From: Beijerinckiaceae bacterium
GTDB lineage: Bacteria; Pseudomonadota; Alphaproteobacteria; Rhizobiales; Beijerinckiaceae
NCBI GenBank assembly: GCA_947458675.1
Contig: CANHAW010000115.1
Coordinates: 1 to 6,841, forward strand
Reading direction: 5' to 3'
DNA length: 6,841 nucleotides
A model generated the notes under the pieces. The model made no database searches. It saw nothing but the letters and a program-made list of their open reading frames with translations, and was not told the origin of the DNA. Positions 1-5,834 of the stretch are shown here, in pieces (within the stretch, counting starts at the first letter, position 1; every line of letters starts with the position of its first letter). Both the position numbers and the translations under genes were made by a program.

Positions 1-483
1 GGCATCGGGGAAATCCTCCTGCCCGAGAATGAGCCGGGATCCTCGATCATGCCGGGCAAGGTCAATCCGACGCAGGCCGAGGCCATGACCATGGTTTGCG
101 CGCGTATTTTCGGCAATCAGGTGACGATCGGCTTTGCCGGATCGCAGGGCCATTTCGAGCTGAATGTTTTCAAACCCGTGATCGCATTTGCGCTTCTGGA
201 AAGCATTGCGCTGATGGCGGACGCCTGCGATTCCTTCAAGACCAATTGCGTCGATGGCATTCGTCCAAATGGCGAACGCATTTCTGAACTCATGTCGAAA
301 TCGCTCATGCTTGTCACCGCACTCGTGCCGAAAATCGGCTATGACAAAGCAGCTGAAATTGCGAAAAAAGCCCATGAAAATGGAACGAATTTACGCGATG
401 AAGCGCTGGCTTTGGGCTATGTGACGGCTGAGGAATTCGATGCCATCGTGCAGCCGCAAGCCATGCTGCGCCCTGCCGATTAG
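1..483 (+). CDS. fumC: Fumarate hydratase class II, C-terminal part (5' end outside window)
   Basis: Reads in frame from base 1 to a TAG stop, giving the last 160 residues of a fumarase; the usual length is about 460-470, so roughly two thirds lies upstream of the window. It interconverts fumarate and malate in the cytosolic TCA cycle and is the iron-independent tetrameric class. The aspartase/fumarase signature [11 protein letters not shown] is at fragment residues 13-23; this is the mobile SS loop carrying the catalytic serine plus the substrate-binding Lys and Asn. Downstream stretches [16 protein letters not shown] and [17 protein letters not shown] match E. coli FumC almost word for word, which favours FumC over aspartase or argininosuccinate lyase. 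The protein ends normally ([16 protein letters not shown]...). Its stop overlaps the stop of the convergent acyltransferase gene by 4 bp, leaving no room for a terminator between the two. An internal ATG at 49 is not a start, because homology continues upstream of it to the window edge. Confidence 0.97.
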   Translation, partial: GIGEILLPENEPGSSIMPGKVNPTQAEAMTMVCARIFGNQVTIGFAGSQGHFELNVFKPVIAFALLESIALMADACDSFKTNCVDGIRPNGERISELMSKSLMLVTALVPKIGYDKAAEIAKKAHENGTNLRDEALALGYVTAEEFDAIVQPQAMLRPAD

Positions 484-1457
484 GGTGTTTTCGGTGCGTT
501 TCTGGCAACGCAGGCGCGGGTGATTTCGCCGAATTTTTCATTCTCGTCAGGCGCGATCCGGTTCGAGGCAATGGCGCGCCACAGATTCTGCGCTTGCGCT
601 TCATCGACAATGCAGCCGCAGGCACGCGTGCAAATGCCGCTGTTTCCGCCGGTCGCCTGGCATTGCGAGATGCAGGAGGAGATGAAGCCTTCTGCACCGG
701 GTACCACAGCGCGTCCGGCAAAAGAGGAAATGACGAAGATCAGCGCAATGAAGATCGGCTGATGGACGAGATAGACAATCAGGGAATGGCGTCCGCCAAA
801 GACCAGAGCGCGGGCAGGCGCATTCTGCGGTTGCCATTGCGACAAGGCGCCGGGCAATCCCTGCGCAAGAAGCGCCCGGCCCATGAGAAGCCCTGCGAGC
901 ATGATTCCAAACCAGGGCAGGAAGGGTCGCCAATCATTGCTGCGCGGCTCGATTGTTCCCAATCCGAGCCACCACCAGATTGGCGCGTCGAATGTGGGCG
1001 CAGAAATCAGCAGTGGGGCTGCAAGCGCCATGGCCGCCAATGCGCCCACAATCCATGCAGGTGCGCCAAGCAGCGGCAATGCGCACAGGCTCGCCAGAGC
1101 GATCAGATGCAATATGCCGAAAAAGATGAAAGCTTCGGGGAAGATCGCATAGCTCGCAGCAGAAACAAGCGCTGCTGCGGCGGCCACAAGGCCGATGCGC
1201 CGCAGCGCCTGCGCCATATCAAGACCATTGCGCGCAGCCAGAGCCAGTCCAAGTCCCGACAGGCCGACAAAGGCTGCGGCGATGGAATGGCCGAACCAGC
1301 GGAAGGCAGATTCTTGCGGCAATGTTTCAGCCACAAGGCCGAAATAGGCGAGATCCCAGATGATGTGGAAGACGAACATGGCGACAAGCGCCAGTCCGCG
1401 CGCCGCATCGATTGCGGCATAGCGCGGGCTGGCTGTCATGTTTTGTGCCATGCTCAT
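480..1457 (-). CDS. HGSNAT/DUF1624-family membrane acyltransferase-like protein with Cys-rich tail
   Basis: A 325-residue multi-pass membrane protein. The N-terminal motif [20 protein letters not shown] (16-35) and the [10 protein letters not shown] segment (112-121) are typical of the DUF1624 / heparan-alpha-glucosaminide N-acetyltransferase catalytic family, whose members move acyl groups across a membrane onto sugars. About seven hydrophobic stretches are visible, near 18-38, 57-76, 86-103, 109-130, 133-152, 180-197 and 226-247. A second conserved-looking block [14 protein letters not shown] (221-234) includes His224 and His232. After the last membrane segment comes a soluble tail with Cys262, 266, 276, 280 and 282 (C-x3-C-x9-C-x3-C-x-C), outside the usual catalytic core. 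The gene is last in the opgH operon, 14 bp after the exported protein, so OPG acyl decoration is a plausible role, not shown. No strong ribosome site precedes the ATG at 1457; the ATG two codons later (1451) is an alternative. The acyl donor and acceptor are unknown. Confidence 0.85.
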   Translation of the reverse strand: MSMAQNMTASPRYAAIDAARGLALVAMFVFHIIWDLAYFGLVAETLPQESAFRWFGHSIAAAFVGLSGLGLALAARNGLDMAQALRRIGLVAAAAALVSAASYAIFPEAFIFFGILHLIALASLCALPLLGAPAWIVGALAAMALAAPLLISAPTFDAPIWWWLGLGTIEPRSNDWRPFLPWFGIMLAGLLMGRALLAQGLPGALSQWQPQNAPARALVFGGRHSLIVYLVHQPIFIALIFVISSFAGRAVVPGAEGFISSCISQCQATGGNSGICTRACGCIVDEAQAQNLWRAIASNRIAPDENEKFGEITRACVARNAPKTP

Positions 1458-1471
1458 CTGCTTGCTGGGCC

Positions 1472-2512
1472 CTATGGCGCTGGCTTGTTCCGGAAATGGC
1501 TGAAGACCATGTCGGGTGCGCTCTTGTTATGGATTGAGGGAACGACGCGACCGGCCCAGATTTCTGTCGCCGGTCCGCCCTTATAGGTCATGATCGGCGC
1601 CTCGCCCCAAGCCTCGACGCCTTTTTGTCGCCAGGCGACGCGGGCGACATCGGAATTGAATTCCGTCGCATACATGGAGCGCATGCTGGCGAAAGGCAGA
1701 TCTTTTGGAATATCGGCCGAGAGTGTCGTTTCAAGAAGAATGCGCTCCTGATCGATTGTGTCGATCTTGATTTTCGCCGAGCCGCCACGCGTGAATTCGA
1801 GCGTGAAGGTCATTGTCTCGGGATCGAGCGAAATGCTTTTCAAGGCGACAATCGGGCGATCCTGTATTTCCACCGGCCCGACAAGGAAGGACGAGCCATA
1901 GGCCGTCCAGCGCATGTCTGCATAGGGCAGCGGGCGCGCGCGCCAATAGCCGTCCGGCGGATAGAAGACGAGGACTTCTTCGGCGCGCTCGCGGAATTTC
2001 ATCCACAATTGCACCATGTGCAGTCCCCTTTCTTCGCGATTGCCGACGCGCACGGGCACGTTGGCAGGCCGCCAGAACGAGGGATAAACATAGCCGGTCA
2101 GCCAGAAATCCGGCGTTTCCCAGAAGGTGATGCGCCGCTCGTTTGAATTGGAGCGGTAGACGGGATCTTGCGACATGTCGCAGGAGGTGAAGTCAGGCGC
2201 ATAACGGTCGATATTGATCGTGCCGATATAGGCAGGATGCACGGATTGAATGCGGAACTGGCGCACAAGCGGCGATGTGAATGTCAATTCGACATTGTCT
2301 TTCTCGGCACACAGCACAGGGGTCGAACGGTTTGCGACATTGACCGCAAGTTCGTTCGGATCGATGCCTTCTTTCGGTGGCACGAAAGCTGGCGCGATCG
2401 GGATCGGCGTCTTTACCGGCGGGCGCGGCAGAACCGGCTGAGTGGCGGGTGCTTGCGCTTGAGCGGCGCTTGCAACGAGGGCGAGAGCAAGGGCGATGAA
2501 TGGCGCTTTCAT
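1472..2512 (-). CDS. Exported (periplasmic) protein of unknown function, opgH-linked
   Basis: I do not recognise a characterised family. From the ATG at 2512 it has 346 residues. It opens with a classical Sec signal peptide: Lys2, a hydrophobic core (FIALALALVASA), and a likely signal peptidase I site after AAQA (residue 19). A proline-rich linker (about 22-46) follows, then a mature domain rich in aromatics (FWETPDFWLTGYVYPSFWRP, 130-149) and alternating beta-type strands. Only two cysteines occur in the whole protein (68 and 111), suggesting one periplasmic disulfide. An in-frame extension to 2614 exists but would overlap opgH and bury the signal peptide, so it was rejected. A purine-rich AGAGGA (2526-2531) overlaps the opgH stop; its spacing to the ATG is long at 13 nt, so coupling to opgH is likely. 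It occupies the place of OpgG but is much shorter than OpgG (about 510 residues) and does not resemble it by eye. A periplasmic role in glucan handling is inference. Confidence 0.85.
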   Translation of the reverse strand: MKAPFIALALALVASAAQAQAPATQPVLPRPPVKTPIPIAPAFVPPKEGIDPNELAVNVANRSTPVLCAEKDNVELTFTSPLVRQFRIQSVHPAYIGTINIDRYAPDFTSCDMSQDPVYRSNSNERRITFWETPDFWLTGYVYPSFWRPANVPVRVGNREERGLHMVQLWMKFRERAEEVLVFYPPDGYWRARPLPYADMRWTAYGSSFLVGPVEIQDRPIVALKSISLDPETMTFTLEFTRGGSAKIKIDTIDQERILLETTLSADIPKDLPFASMRSMYATEFNSDVARVAWRQKGVEAWGEAPIMTYKGGPATEIWAGRVVPSIHNKSAPDMVFSHFRNKPAP

Positions 2513-2529
2513 GCTGTTTCGTTTTTCCT

Positions 2530-4323
2530 CTAGATGGAATCGTCTTGGTTGGCAGCGATGGTTTCGAGCATGGTCAGCACCGGCGGCGCTGCCAGATCTT
2601 CCGGTATGGCGCATAATCCCGTTTTTTCGAGAAAATGACCAAAACTTTCACGCGAGGTGAGCACGGCGAAGGGCACAGCGAGAAGATAGCCCAGCGTCAG
2701 CGGTGCCGACCAGAAAATGAGCGACGGCGCATGAAGCGCAGCCAGAGCATAGAGAAAAAGACCGAAGATCATTTGCGGCCACAGACCGGCTATGGCGCTC
2801 GACCATGAGAGGGCGTGTGCATCGCGCGCCTGACCGCTCCAGATGACGGATCGTCCAAACAGCAGTCCGATCATGAACAGGCTTGTGCGCAAAGTTGTCG
2901 CAGCGCCCAGCAGGAAGGAGAAGAACAGTTCGCCGATCACGCCGCCGGCAAAACGCAAAGGCCCGCCGTAGCGGGCAAGCCCGTCGGGCGACAGCGCAAT
3001 ATCGAGAAAGCCCGCAAGTTTGGGCGCGAGATACATGCCCAGAAAAGCCGCATAAAGACCAAGAGCGGAATCGGCGGGAAACAGGATCAGGCTTTCGCCA
3101 TCGAAAGGCTTCAGCGCTGCAAGGCCGATCAGCAAGGTCGAGGCGGGAATGCCGATGAACATGAGGATCGCCCAGACGAGCTGGAAGCGGCTCATCGGTT
3201 CGATGCCCTTCATGCCGATCAGCGCCCAATATTGCATATTGCCCTGGCACCAGCGCAAATCGCGCCGCGTGAATTCGAGGAGCGTCGGCGGATTGTCTTC
3301 GTAAGAGCCGGTCTCTTCAGGCAGCACGCGGCATTCGAAACCGGCGCGACGCATGAGTACGGCCTCGACCTGATCATGCGACAGAATCTGGCCACCGAGC
3401 GGCGGCTTTCCGGGAATGAGGGGCAGATGACAATGGTCGCGGAAGGGGGCAATGCGCACGAGCGCATTATGGCCCCAGAAAGGCCCGCAATCGCCCGCCC
3501 ACCAGGCGCTGCCCATTGTATAGGGCCGCATGCCGTGGCGCATGCCGAACTGGAAGATGCGCGCGAAACCCGATTTTGTCGGAGCCCCGACAACGAGGCT
3601 TTGCAAAATGCCGAGTTTGGGAAAAGCCTGACCCATGCGCACCATGCGACAGATCGTTTTCCCCGACATGACGCTGTCGGCATCGAGCGGCAGCATGAAT
3701 TCAAAATCCCGGCCCCAGCGCTCGCAAAAATCGCGCACATTGCCGGCCTTGAAACCCTCGTTGGATGTGCGGCGCCGATAGAAGAGCCGCTCCGCCATAT
3801 GCGGGTGTCGTCTTTTCAGATCGGCGAAACGGCGCTCTTCCTGCAAAGCGACAATGGCGTCATTCGTGTCGCTCAAGATGAAATAGGAGAATTTTGCATC
3901 ATGGCCGGTGGCGGCGAGCGAGAGAATGGTCGTTTCCAGCCGTGCAAAGGCGCGCGCCGGATCTTCATTGCGCAAGGTCATTAAAATGGCCGTGCGCGCG
4001 ACAATGGGTGTCTCCATGTCGCCGGCATAGGCGAAGGGAGCGACGATCCGGCGCGGATCGCGGCGGCCATGCAGCAGCCACAGGCCGATGAGCGCGTTCC
4101 AGATGCCCACCACGCTCCAGGGGGCGGCAATGGCAAAACAGATGAATATCAGGACATCAATGGCGCTCCAGCCCTGATTTCCCAGTATGGAAGTGAGCCA
4201 AGCGAGCAGCCCCACGTATGTTACGAGGTTGAGCGTGGCGACCACGAGCCGCCGACGGGCCAGAAGGCCCTTGGGCTGGATGCCGGCAGGTGTCATGGTT
4301 GCAGCGGAAATCGGGAATGACAT
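2530..4323 (-). CDS. opgH: Glucans biosynthesis glucosyltransferase H (OpgH/MdoH), short alphaproteobacterial form
   Basis: An inner-membrane GT2-family processive enzyme that makes the backbone of osmoregulated periplasmic glucans from UDP-glucose and is thought to pass it across the membrane. Two membrane segments (about 25-47 and 53-84) precede the cytosolic catalytic domain. That domain shows SDTND (151-155), the MdoH-type FKAGNVRDFCERWG (191-204), the metal-binding DAD in LPLDADS (211-217), the candidate base in SHDQVE (315-320), and RRDLRWCQGN (353-362), the family's version of the QxxRW motif. More membrane segments follow at about 381-404, 418-442, 458-492, 506-530 and 533-556. The C-terminal LTSRESFG...GLCAIPEDLAAPPVL (555-583) parallels the E. 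coli protein. At 597 residues it is far shorter than E. coli OpgH (847) and lacks most of the long cytosolic N-terminus, yet it looks complete for alphaproteobacteria. It is first in a three-gene operon. The start at 4323 has only a weak GAGAA upstream; an ATG at 4296 is a less likely alternative. Confidence 0.94.
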   Translation of the reverse strand: MSFPISAATMTPAGIQPKGLLARRRLVVATLNLVTYVGLLAWLTSILGNQGWSAIDVLIFICFAIAAPWSVVGIWNALIGLWLLHGRRDPRRIVAPFAYAGDMETPIVARTAILMTLRNEDPARAFARLETTILSLAATGHDAKFSYFILSDTNDAIVALQEERRFADLKRRHPHMAERLFYRRRTSNEGFKAGNVRDFCERWGRDFEFMLPLDADSVMSGKTICRMVRMGQAFPKLGILQSLVVGAPTKSGFARIFQFGMRHGMRPYTMGSAWWAGDCGPFWGHNALVRIAPFRDHCHLPLIPGKPPLGGQILSHDQVEAVLMRRAGFECRVLPEETGSYEDNPPTLLEFTRRDLRWCQGNMQYWALIGMKGIEPMSRFQLVWAILMFIGIPASTLLIGLAALKPFDGESLILFPADSALGLYAAFLGMYLAPKLAGFLDIALSPDGLARYGGPLRFAGGVIGELFFSFLLGAATTLRTSLFMIGLLFGRSVIWSGQARDAHALSWSSAIAGLWPQMIFGLFLYALAALHAPSLIFWSAPLTLGYLLAVPFAVLTSRESFGHFLEKTGLCAIPEDLAAPPVLTMLETIAANQDDSI

Positions 4324-4408
4324 TCAATCGTTCTCAAAGGGCTGAACGCTCGCCCGCCAGATTGGCTTGGCTGTTCATGGGCCGGGCGGGACATTAGTGG
4401 GTGCAGGC
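4324..4408. promoter_or_regulatory. Divergent intergenic region between opgH and the oxidoreductase operon
   Basis: About 85 bp separate the two divergent starts, so promoters for both operons should lie here or extend into the coding ends. I see no convincing -35/-10 pair on either strand. Visible details are an 11-bp palindrome GCCA-N3-TGGC (4356-4366), overlapping a tandem TTGGC-TTGGC (4362-4371), and a 6-bp inverted pair CCCGCC (4353-4358) / GGCGGG (4385-4390). Any of these could be an operator or chance in GC-rich DNA. If the oxidoreductase really starts at the TTG at 4367 the gap shrinks to 43 bp. Confidence 0.4.
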
Positions 4409-5413
4409 ATGGCGGTCGAGACGAAAAACAGCGGTGAAGGGCAGGTCCGGGGCGCAAGGGCGCTTTGGTATACGGGCCGCGAGCGCTGCGAGCTCAGGCC
4501 GGCCGCTCTTTCGGCGCCGGGGCCGGATGAGGCGCTTGTCCTGACGCTCTGGTCGGGCATCAGCCGAGGCACTGAGCGGCTCGTCTATCAGGGCCGCGTC
4601 CCCGCTTCCGAATATGAGCGGATGAAAGCGCCCTGCCAGGAGGGCGATTTTCCCTTCCCCGTTAAATATGGCTATTGCGCCGTCGGCATTGTCGAGCAGG
4701 GCCCGAAGGAATGGCTCGGCATTCCTGTTTTCGCCCTGCATCCCCATCAGACGCATTTCATCATGCCGGTCGACCGACTCGTCACCGTGCCGGAAAACCT
4801 CCCCCTGCGCCGCGCCGCGCTCGCCGCCAATATGGAAACGGCGCTGAATGCTCTCTGGGATTCGGGTGCAGGCCCCGGTGACAGGATCGTGATCGTCGGC
4901 GCCGGCCTTGTCGGTCTTCTCGTCGCTTATCTGGCGGCCCGCCTGCCGGGTGCGGAAGTGGTGGTTGTCGATGTCGATCCGACGCGTGCGGCGATCGCGC
5001 GCGCGTTTGGCGCGGAATTCCGCACGCCTGGCGCTTTGGCCGGCGATGCCGATATTGTCTTCCATGCCAGTGCGCAATCTGAGGGTCTGGCCACGGCGCT
5101 GAGTGCTGCCGGCGTCGAGGGCACAATCGTTGAAATGAGCTGGTATGGCGATCGCGATGTTAGCGTGTCTTTGGGCGGCGCCTTTCACAGCCGGCGTCTC
5201 AGCCTTATCTCTTCGCAGGTTGGGCAGGTCGCCCCGACGCGTCGTCCGCGCTGGACCTATGCGCGTCGCTTGCGCAAAGCGCTCGACCTTCTGCAGGACG
5301 ACAGTCTCGACATTCTGATCACCGGCGAGGTTGTTTTCGATTCCTTGCCTGAAGCTTTGCCGAAAATCTTCGATCCCCTTGCACCCGGTCTTGCGACCGT
5401 CGTGCGCTACTGA
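4409..5413 (+). CDS. MDR-superfamily (zinc-independent alcohol-dehydrogenase-like) oxidoreductase
   Basis: A 334-residue medium-chain dehydrogenase/reductase. The N-terminal GroES-like half carries LWSGISRGTERLVYQGRVP (47-65), which closely recalls the BchC-like branch of MDR proteins. The nucleotide-binding half has the Rossmann loop VGAGLVG (163-169) and an acidic end to strand beta-2 (VVVVDVD, 184-190), which points to NAD(H) rather than NADP(H). The usual catalytic zinc ligands are missing: Ser52 stands where the first Cys is expected, and KYGY (86-89) replaces the GHE motif. A SSQVGQV segment near 268-274 and a C-terminal LITGEVVFDSLPEALP block are typical of this subgroup. Substrate unknown; being first in an operon with a PTPS-like protein and a glycosyltransferase suggests a pterin-like or related metabolite. 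BchC itself is less likely because no photosynthesis gene is present. The ATG at 4409 was chosen because family-like sequence begins soon after it; in-frame TTG 4367 and GTG 4397 are alternatives, and none has a strong ribosome site. Confidence 0.88.
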   Translation: MAVETKNSGEGQVRGARALWYTGRERCELRPAALSAPGPDEALVLTLWSGISRGTERLVYQGRVPASEYERMKAPCQEGDFPFPVKYGYCAVGIVEQGPKEWLGIPVFALHPHQTHFIMPVDRLVTVPENLPLRRAALAANMETALNALWDSGAGPGDRIVIVGAGLVGLLVAYLAARLPGAEVVVVDVDPTRAAIARAFGAEFRTPGALAGDADIVFHASAQSEGLATALSAAGVEGTIVEMSWYGDRDVSVSLGGAFHSRRLSLISSQVGQVAPTRRPRWTYARRLRKALDLLQDDSLDILITGEVVFDSLPEALPKIFDPLAPGLATVVRY

Positions 5414-5417
5414 AATC

Positions 5418-5422
5418 AGGAG
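5418..5422 (+). promoter_or_regulatory. Ribosome binding site of the PTPS-like gene
   Basis: AGGAG lies 8 nt before the ATG at 5431, in the 17-bp gap after the oxidoreductase stop. It is the clearest Shine-Dalgarno sequence in the window and fixes the start of the PTPS-like gene. Confidence 0.8.
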
Positions 5423-5430
5423 TTCTGTTC

Positions 5431-5832
5431 ATGTATGCTTTGGAAGTGCGCGAGCACATTATGATCGCCCATTCGTTCAAGGGTGAATTTTTCGGGCCTG
5501 CGCAGAATATGCACGGCGCCACTTTCATCGTCGATGTCGCCTTCTTCCGCGAAACGCTCAACGAACATGAAGTGGTGGTCGATATCGGCCGAGCCCATGA
5601 CGCTCTGAAGGCTGCTCTTGGCCCGATCAATTATCAAAATCTCGATGCGCTGCCGCAATTTGCCGGCCGGCAGACAACGACAGAGTTTCTGTCGAAATAT
5701 ATTTTCGATCATATGGCCCAAGCTGCACGCAAGGGGGATCTTGGTCCCGGCGGCGAGGGAATTGTGAAAATTCGCGTCACTCTGCATGAATCCCATGTTG
5801 CGCGCGCATGGTTCGAAGGGCCTGTCACCTGA
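5431..5832 (+). CDS. 6-pyruvoyl-tetrahydropterin synthase/QueD-like protein with degenerate active site
   Basis: A 133-residue protein of about the normal size for the PTPS/QueD (T-fold) family. Family layout is visible: an early His in MIAHSFKGEF (His14), NMHGATFIVDV (26-36) where the zinc-binding HGH normally lies, VVVDIGRAHDALK (48-60) matching the VxDFxxLK strand-helix, the INYQNLDALP block (72-81), a TTTEFLSKYIFDHM helix (88-101), and VTLHESHVARAWF (115-127) with Glu119 in the usual pterin-anchoring position. By eye alignment several catalytic residues are replaced: Ala24 for the Cys of CxxxHGH, Ala30 for the second His of HGH, and Asn-Tyr (73-74) for the Asp-His of LDHxxLN. It may bind a pterin-like ligand but is unlikely to run the classical PTPS or QueD reaction unchanged. 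The family assignment is firm at the fold level; function is open. A strong AGGAG site precedes it. It follows the oxidoreductase by 17 bp and lies 2 bp ahead of the glycosyltransferase, so the three are very probably co-transcribed. Confidence 0.85.
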   Translation: MYALEVREHIMIAHSFKGEFFGPAQNMHGATFIVDVAFFRETLNEHEVVVDIGRAHDALKAALGPINYQNLDALPQFAGRQTTTEFLSKYIFDHMAQAARKGDLGPGGEGIVKIRVTLHESHVARAWFEGPVT

Positions 5833-5834
5833 TC

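Noticed and set aside
594..1586. 330-codon open frame on the plus strand opposite the acyltransferase gene
   Set aside because: Antisense shadow: the minus strand carries a coherent membrane protein with family motifs, while this translation is a low-complexity Arg/Gln/Ala/Ser-rich string with no recognisable domain, and it runs across a gene boundary.
1472..2512. Calling the exported protein OpgG/MdoG from its position next to opgH
   Set aside because: It is about 160 residues shorter than OpgG and I cannot see OpgG-like sequence; position alone is not enough for the name.
2513..2614. N-terminal extension of the exported protein to an ATG at 2614
   Set aside because: It would add 34 Arg/His-rich residues overlapping the opgH coding end and place the signal peptide internally; the ATG at 2512 gives a textbook signal peptide.
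2815..3984. 389-codon open frame on the plus strand opposite opgH
   Set aside because: opgH motifs are unambiguous on the other strand; this frame gives a charged, Ala/Arg/His-rich sequence without hydrophobic-core pattern or known motifs, as expected of antisense frames in GC-rich coding DNA.
4351..4390. Short inverted repeat CCCGCC / GGCGGG as a terminator or operator
   Set aside because: Only 6 bp arms with a 26-bp loop, no T-tract, in GC-rich DNA; not enough to call a site on its own.
4367..4408. TTG (4367) or GTG (4397) start for the MDR oxidoreductase
   Set aside because: The added residues are Gly-rich and unlike the family N-terminus, and no better ribosome site is gained. Not fully excluded, because the ATG at 4409 also lacks a strong site.
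4394..5188. 264-codon open frame on the minus strand opposite the MDR oxidoreductase
   Set aside because: Antisense of a well-supported Rossmann-fold gene; Arg-rich translation with no family resemblance.
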